Source of the DNA: Siphonodentalium dalli
Lineage: Eukaryota > Mollusca > Scaphopoda > Gadilida > Siphonodentaliidae
Reading direction: 5' to 3'
NCBI GenBank assembly: GCA_032622095.1
Contig: CP136068.1
Location: 139,011,989-139,075,988 of the forward strand
DNA length: 64,000 bases
Shown here: in pieces, positions 61,942 through 64,000 of the stretch
Layout of the letters: each line of letters opens with the position of its first letter
How positions within the stretch are numbered: position 1 is the stretch's first letter
Program-made: the position numbers and the translations under genes
The notes under the pieces: generated by a model
Seen by the model: only the letters and a program-made list of their open reading frames with translations
Told to the model about the DNA's origin: nothing
Database searches by the model: none

Positions 61942-64000
61942 CAATTAAATTCATGGACCCAGCTCCAATAACACAGTCGCTCACAGATCGCCGCAGTTTT
62001 GCATGGCAGCGTGCTGATCTCGATGCATACAGGAATAACCTGGACTCACTATGTCCAGATCCACACGGATGTGATTTGTCTTCCAAAGTATCGTTAAACA
62101 TTTTTTATGAGTCATTAACCCGCGCCATTGTAACATCATCAGACTTATCAGTCCCAAGAAAGCGCTTTTCCCGCCATCTCAAACCATACTGGAATGCTAA
62201 CCTCGACAGACTGAAATCGGACATGCGCGATCTGCACAAACAATGGGTGTATGCTGGTAAACCAGTGTCGTGCTCCCCGTATTATGTCAATTACATGCAA
62301 TCCAAAGCGTCACTTCAGGAAAGCACATCGTGAAGCTGTCCGTGATTCCATGAAGGCTGAGTGCTACGAACTTGAAAACCATGCATTAAACAGCCCCACA
62401 ATGTTCTGGCGCACACTTAAAATGAAGTCTCCCACGCGTACGGTCGGATCAGTAATGGAATTCGGTGGAGTACCCACTCCGGTTGGTCTTCGTACTTTGC
62501 TGAACTCTATTCTCCAGAAACGCATCACAATCCAACGTTTGAAAATAATGTTACCGCTGAGGTTAGAGAATACATGCGCAGACAAGAAGGCCAGATATGC
62601 TCACAGTGTCGCCAAATATCTATTTATGAAATTGAGTGTGCGATAAAAACATTGAAACCAAACAAAGCGCCTGGCTATGACTGTGTCACGAGTGAACATA
62701 TTATCAATCACACCGATAAACTGAAGGAATGTATTCTGATCTTATTCAACGCCATACTGGATCTAGAATGGATCCCACCGGGTATGAAACTTGGTGTTAT
62801 TATTCCTCTGTATAAAGGACAGCCTAAGCCTTCTACGTCTCCCGACAGCTACCGGGCCATAACACTCCTACCTGTGATCTATAAACTGTTTGAAAAAATT
62901 ATATTGCAAAGAATCCTCAGCGCAAGGGAGCTTTCTAACTTCCCGGAACAATTACAATATGGCTTCCAAAAAGGTTTTGGATGCAATATAACGTCATTTG
63001 TATTACATGAAGCTATATCACATGCAAAATCTAATGGCTCAAAAGTGTTTGCAGCATTCCTGGATTCTAAGAAGGCCTTCGATAGAGTGTGGTACGAAGG
63101 CCTTTTGTTTAAATTTATACGTCTTGGCTTTTCCAGCAAATTCATCAGACTTCTCGGCAACATCCACACGGATGTGAACAGCATGGTGTTCTCTAACAAC
63201 AGATTCTCTGATAAGTTCAGCATCGGCCAAGGGACAAGGCAAGGGGGTGTCCTCTCACCTCTGTGCTACCTGGTTTACATAAACGATCTGCTAATAGACT
63301 TGAGGAATTCTCCGTTTGGCCTACATGTTGGTTCAATTTCATGTGTTTCTCCAACTACAGCAGACGACATCACCATTATGTCGCTAACTAAACACGGTCT
63401 AGACAATCTGATAGACACATGCTACAAGTACAGTATCAACTGGAGATTCAGTTTCTCGTGTACAAAAAGTAAGACTGTGGTATTTAATGAGTCAAAAGCC
63501 GCACACAATCGCAATCGACGTATCTGGATGCTGGGTTCCGATTCACTAACAGAGGATACCGAATGTGCACACCTTGGCTTGGTACAAGGAAAGTTCGTGT
63601 CTGATGTGTCTCACAGTTCACGTGTTTCGTCAACAATGAGAAAAACATTCTTCGCCATCGCTGGTAACCGACTACTACGCCATGCTTCGCCAATTACAAT
63701 GTGCAACTTAATCAACACTGTCGTTCAACCGAAAGCACTGTATGGTTGTGAGGTGATGTCATTACAACAAACGTCTGCTATAACTATCATTGAACGTTCA
63801 TTACGTACCTGTGTTAAATCTGCTCAGAGTCTGCCTAAACGCGCCAATACAAAACTTTCTCTCGGACTATTGGGTATCTTACCAATGGAGATGGAAATAC
63901 ACATTCGTAAACTGGGCTTCCTTGGTACTCTTATAAACCTTCCTTCACACAAACAGGATCCATTGAAACTTTTCCTGGCCAAAGCTCATTTGCAGCGCTT
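61942..64000 (+). mobile_element. Non-LTR retrotransposon (LINE), 5'-truncated, running off the window
   Basis: Begins abruptly after TTTAGATC of TTAA element copy E. It lacks the endonuclease domain, which should precede this part of ORF2. Reverse transcriptase follows and stays open to the last base. Confidence 0.9.
61950..64000 (+). pseudogene. LINE reverse transcriptase ORF2, partial, with two frame breaks
   Basis: The linker region (MDPAPITQSLTDRRSFAWQR) is open to a TGA at 62331. Homology then moves to another frame (FRKAHREAVRDSMKAECYE, about 62310-62470) and returns to the first frame near 62480 (GWSSYFAELYSPE). From there the RT is open: KPNKAPGYDCV, SPDSYRAITLLPVIYKLFEK, LQYGFQKGFG, motif A FLDSKKAFDRVW (63054-63092), GQGTRQGGVLSPL (63225-63265), motif C TADD (63357-63368), then LPKRANTKLSLGLLG. 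Both catalytic motifs are present; Thr replaces the usual Tyr/Phe before ADD. Two opposite indels make it a likely pseudogene, unless they are sequencing errors. No clade is assigned. Confidence 0.92.

Overview
The window is animal nuclear DNA: AT-rich, intron-bearing, with long introns and dense non-autonomous transposons. The ETS protein, LINE remnants of a type common in invertebrates, and repeats ending in GTCCGTCC-like runs suggest a lophotrochozoan, probably a mollusc. This placement is inference; no species can be named.

One host gene is clear. Positions 744-23201 on the minus strand carry an ETS1/ETS2 (Drosophila Pointed type) transcription factor in eight coding exons. The splice sites join into one uninterrupted 429-residue frame: MAPK-type Thr-Pro site, Pointed domain, middle region, C-terminal ETS DNA-binding domain. 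All seven introns are phase 1. A second possible first coding exon, also ending in phase 1 with a good donor, lies 7 kb upstream at 30146-30242. It would give an alternative N-terminus.

Everything else, including the large ETS introns, is mostly mobile DNA. From 9 to 30 kb there are scattered fold-back elements with long near-perfect hairpins. From 32.9 to 50 kb there is a repeat array built from about 1-kb units, including a 2.5-kb duplication (33.72-36.2 kb and 40.50-42.99 kb). The array is interrupted by a 0.5-kb TTAA-flanked element, a hairpin element, a G-run element and an element armed with short TTCGG-containing words. From 50 to 61.5 kb there are tandem repeats, including a higher-order array at 58.3-59.3 kb, and more TTAA elements carrying a 69-bp palindrome. 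Three non-LTR retrotransposon remnants lie at 47.7-49.0 kb (minus), 54.3-54.6 kb (minus) and 61.94-64.0 kb (plus, running off the window).

The most notable structural theme is nested palindromes: inverted-repeat elements whose arms contain complete hairpins. The same 69-bp hairpin occurs inside elements with at least three different TTAA-type ends and in two other contexts, and hairpin arms change together between copies. No bacterial-type gene, CRISPR array, tRNA or rRNA was recognised.
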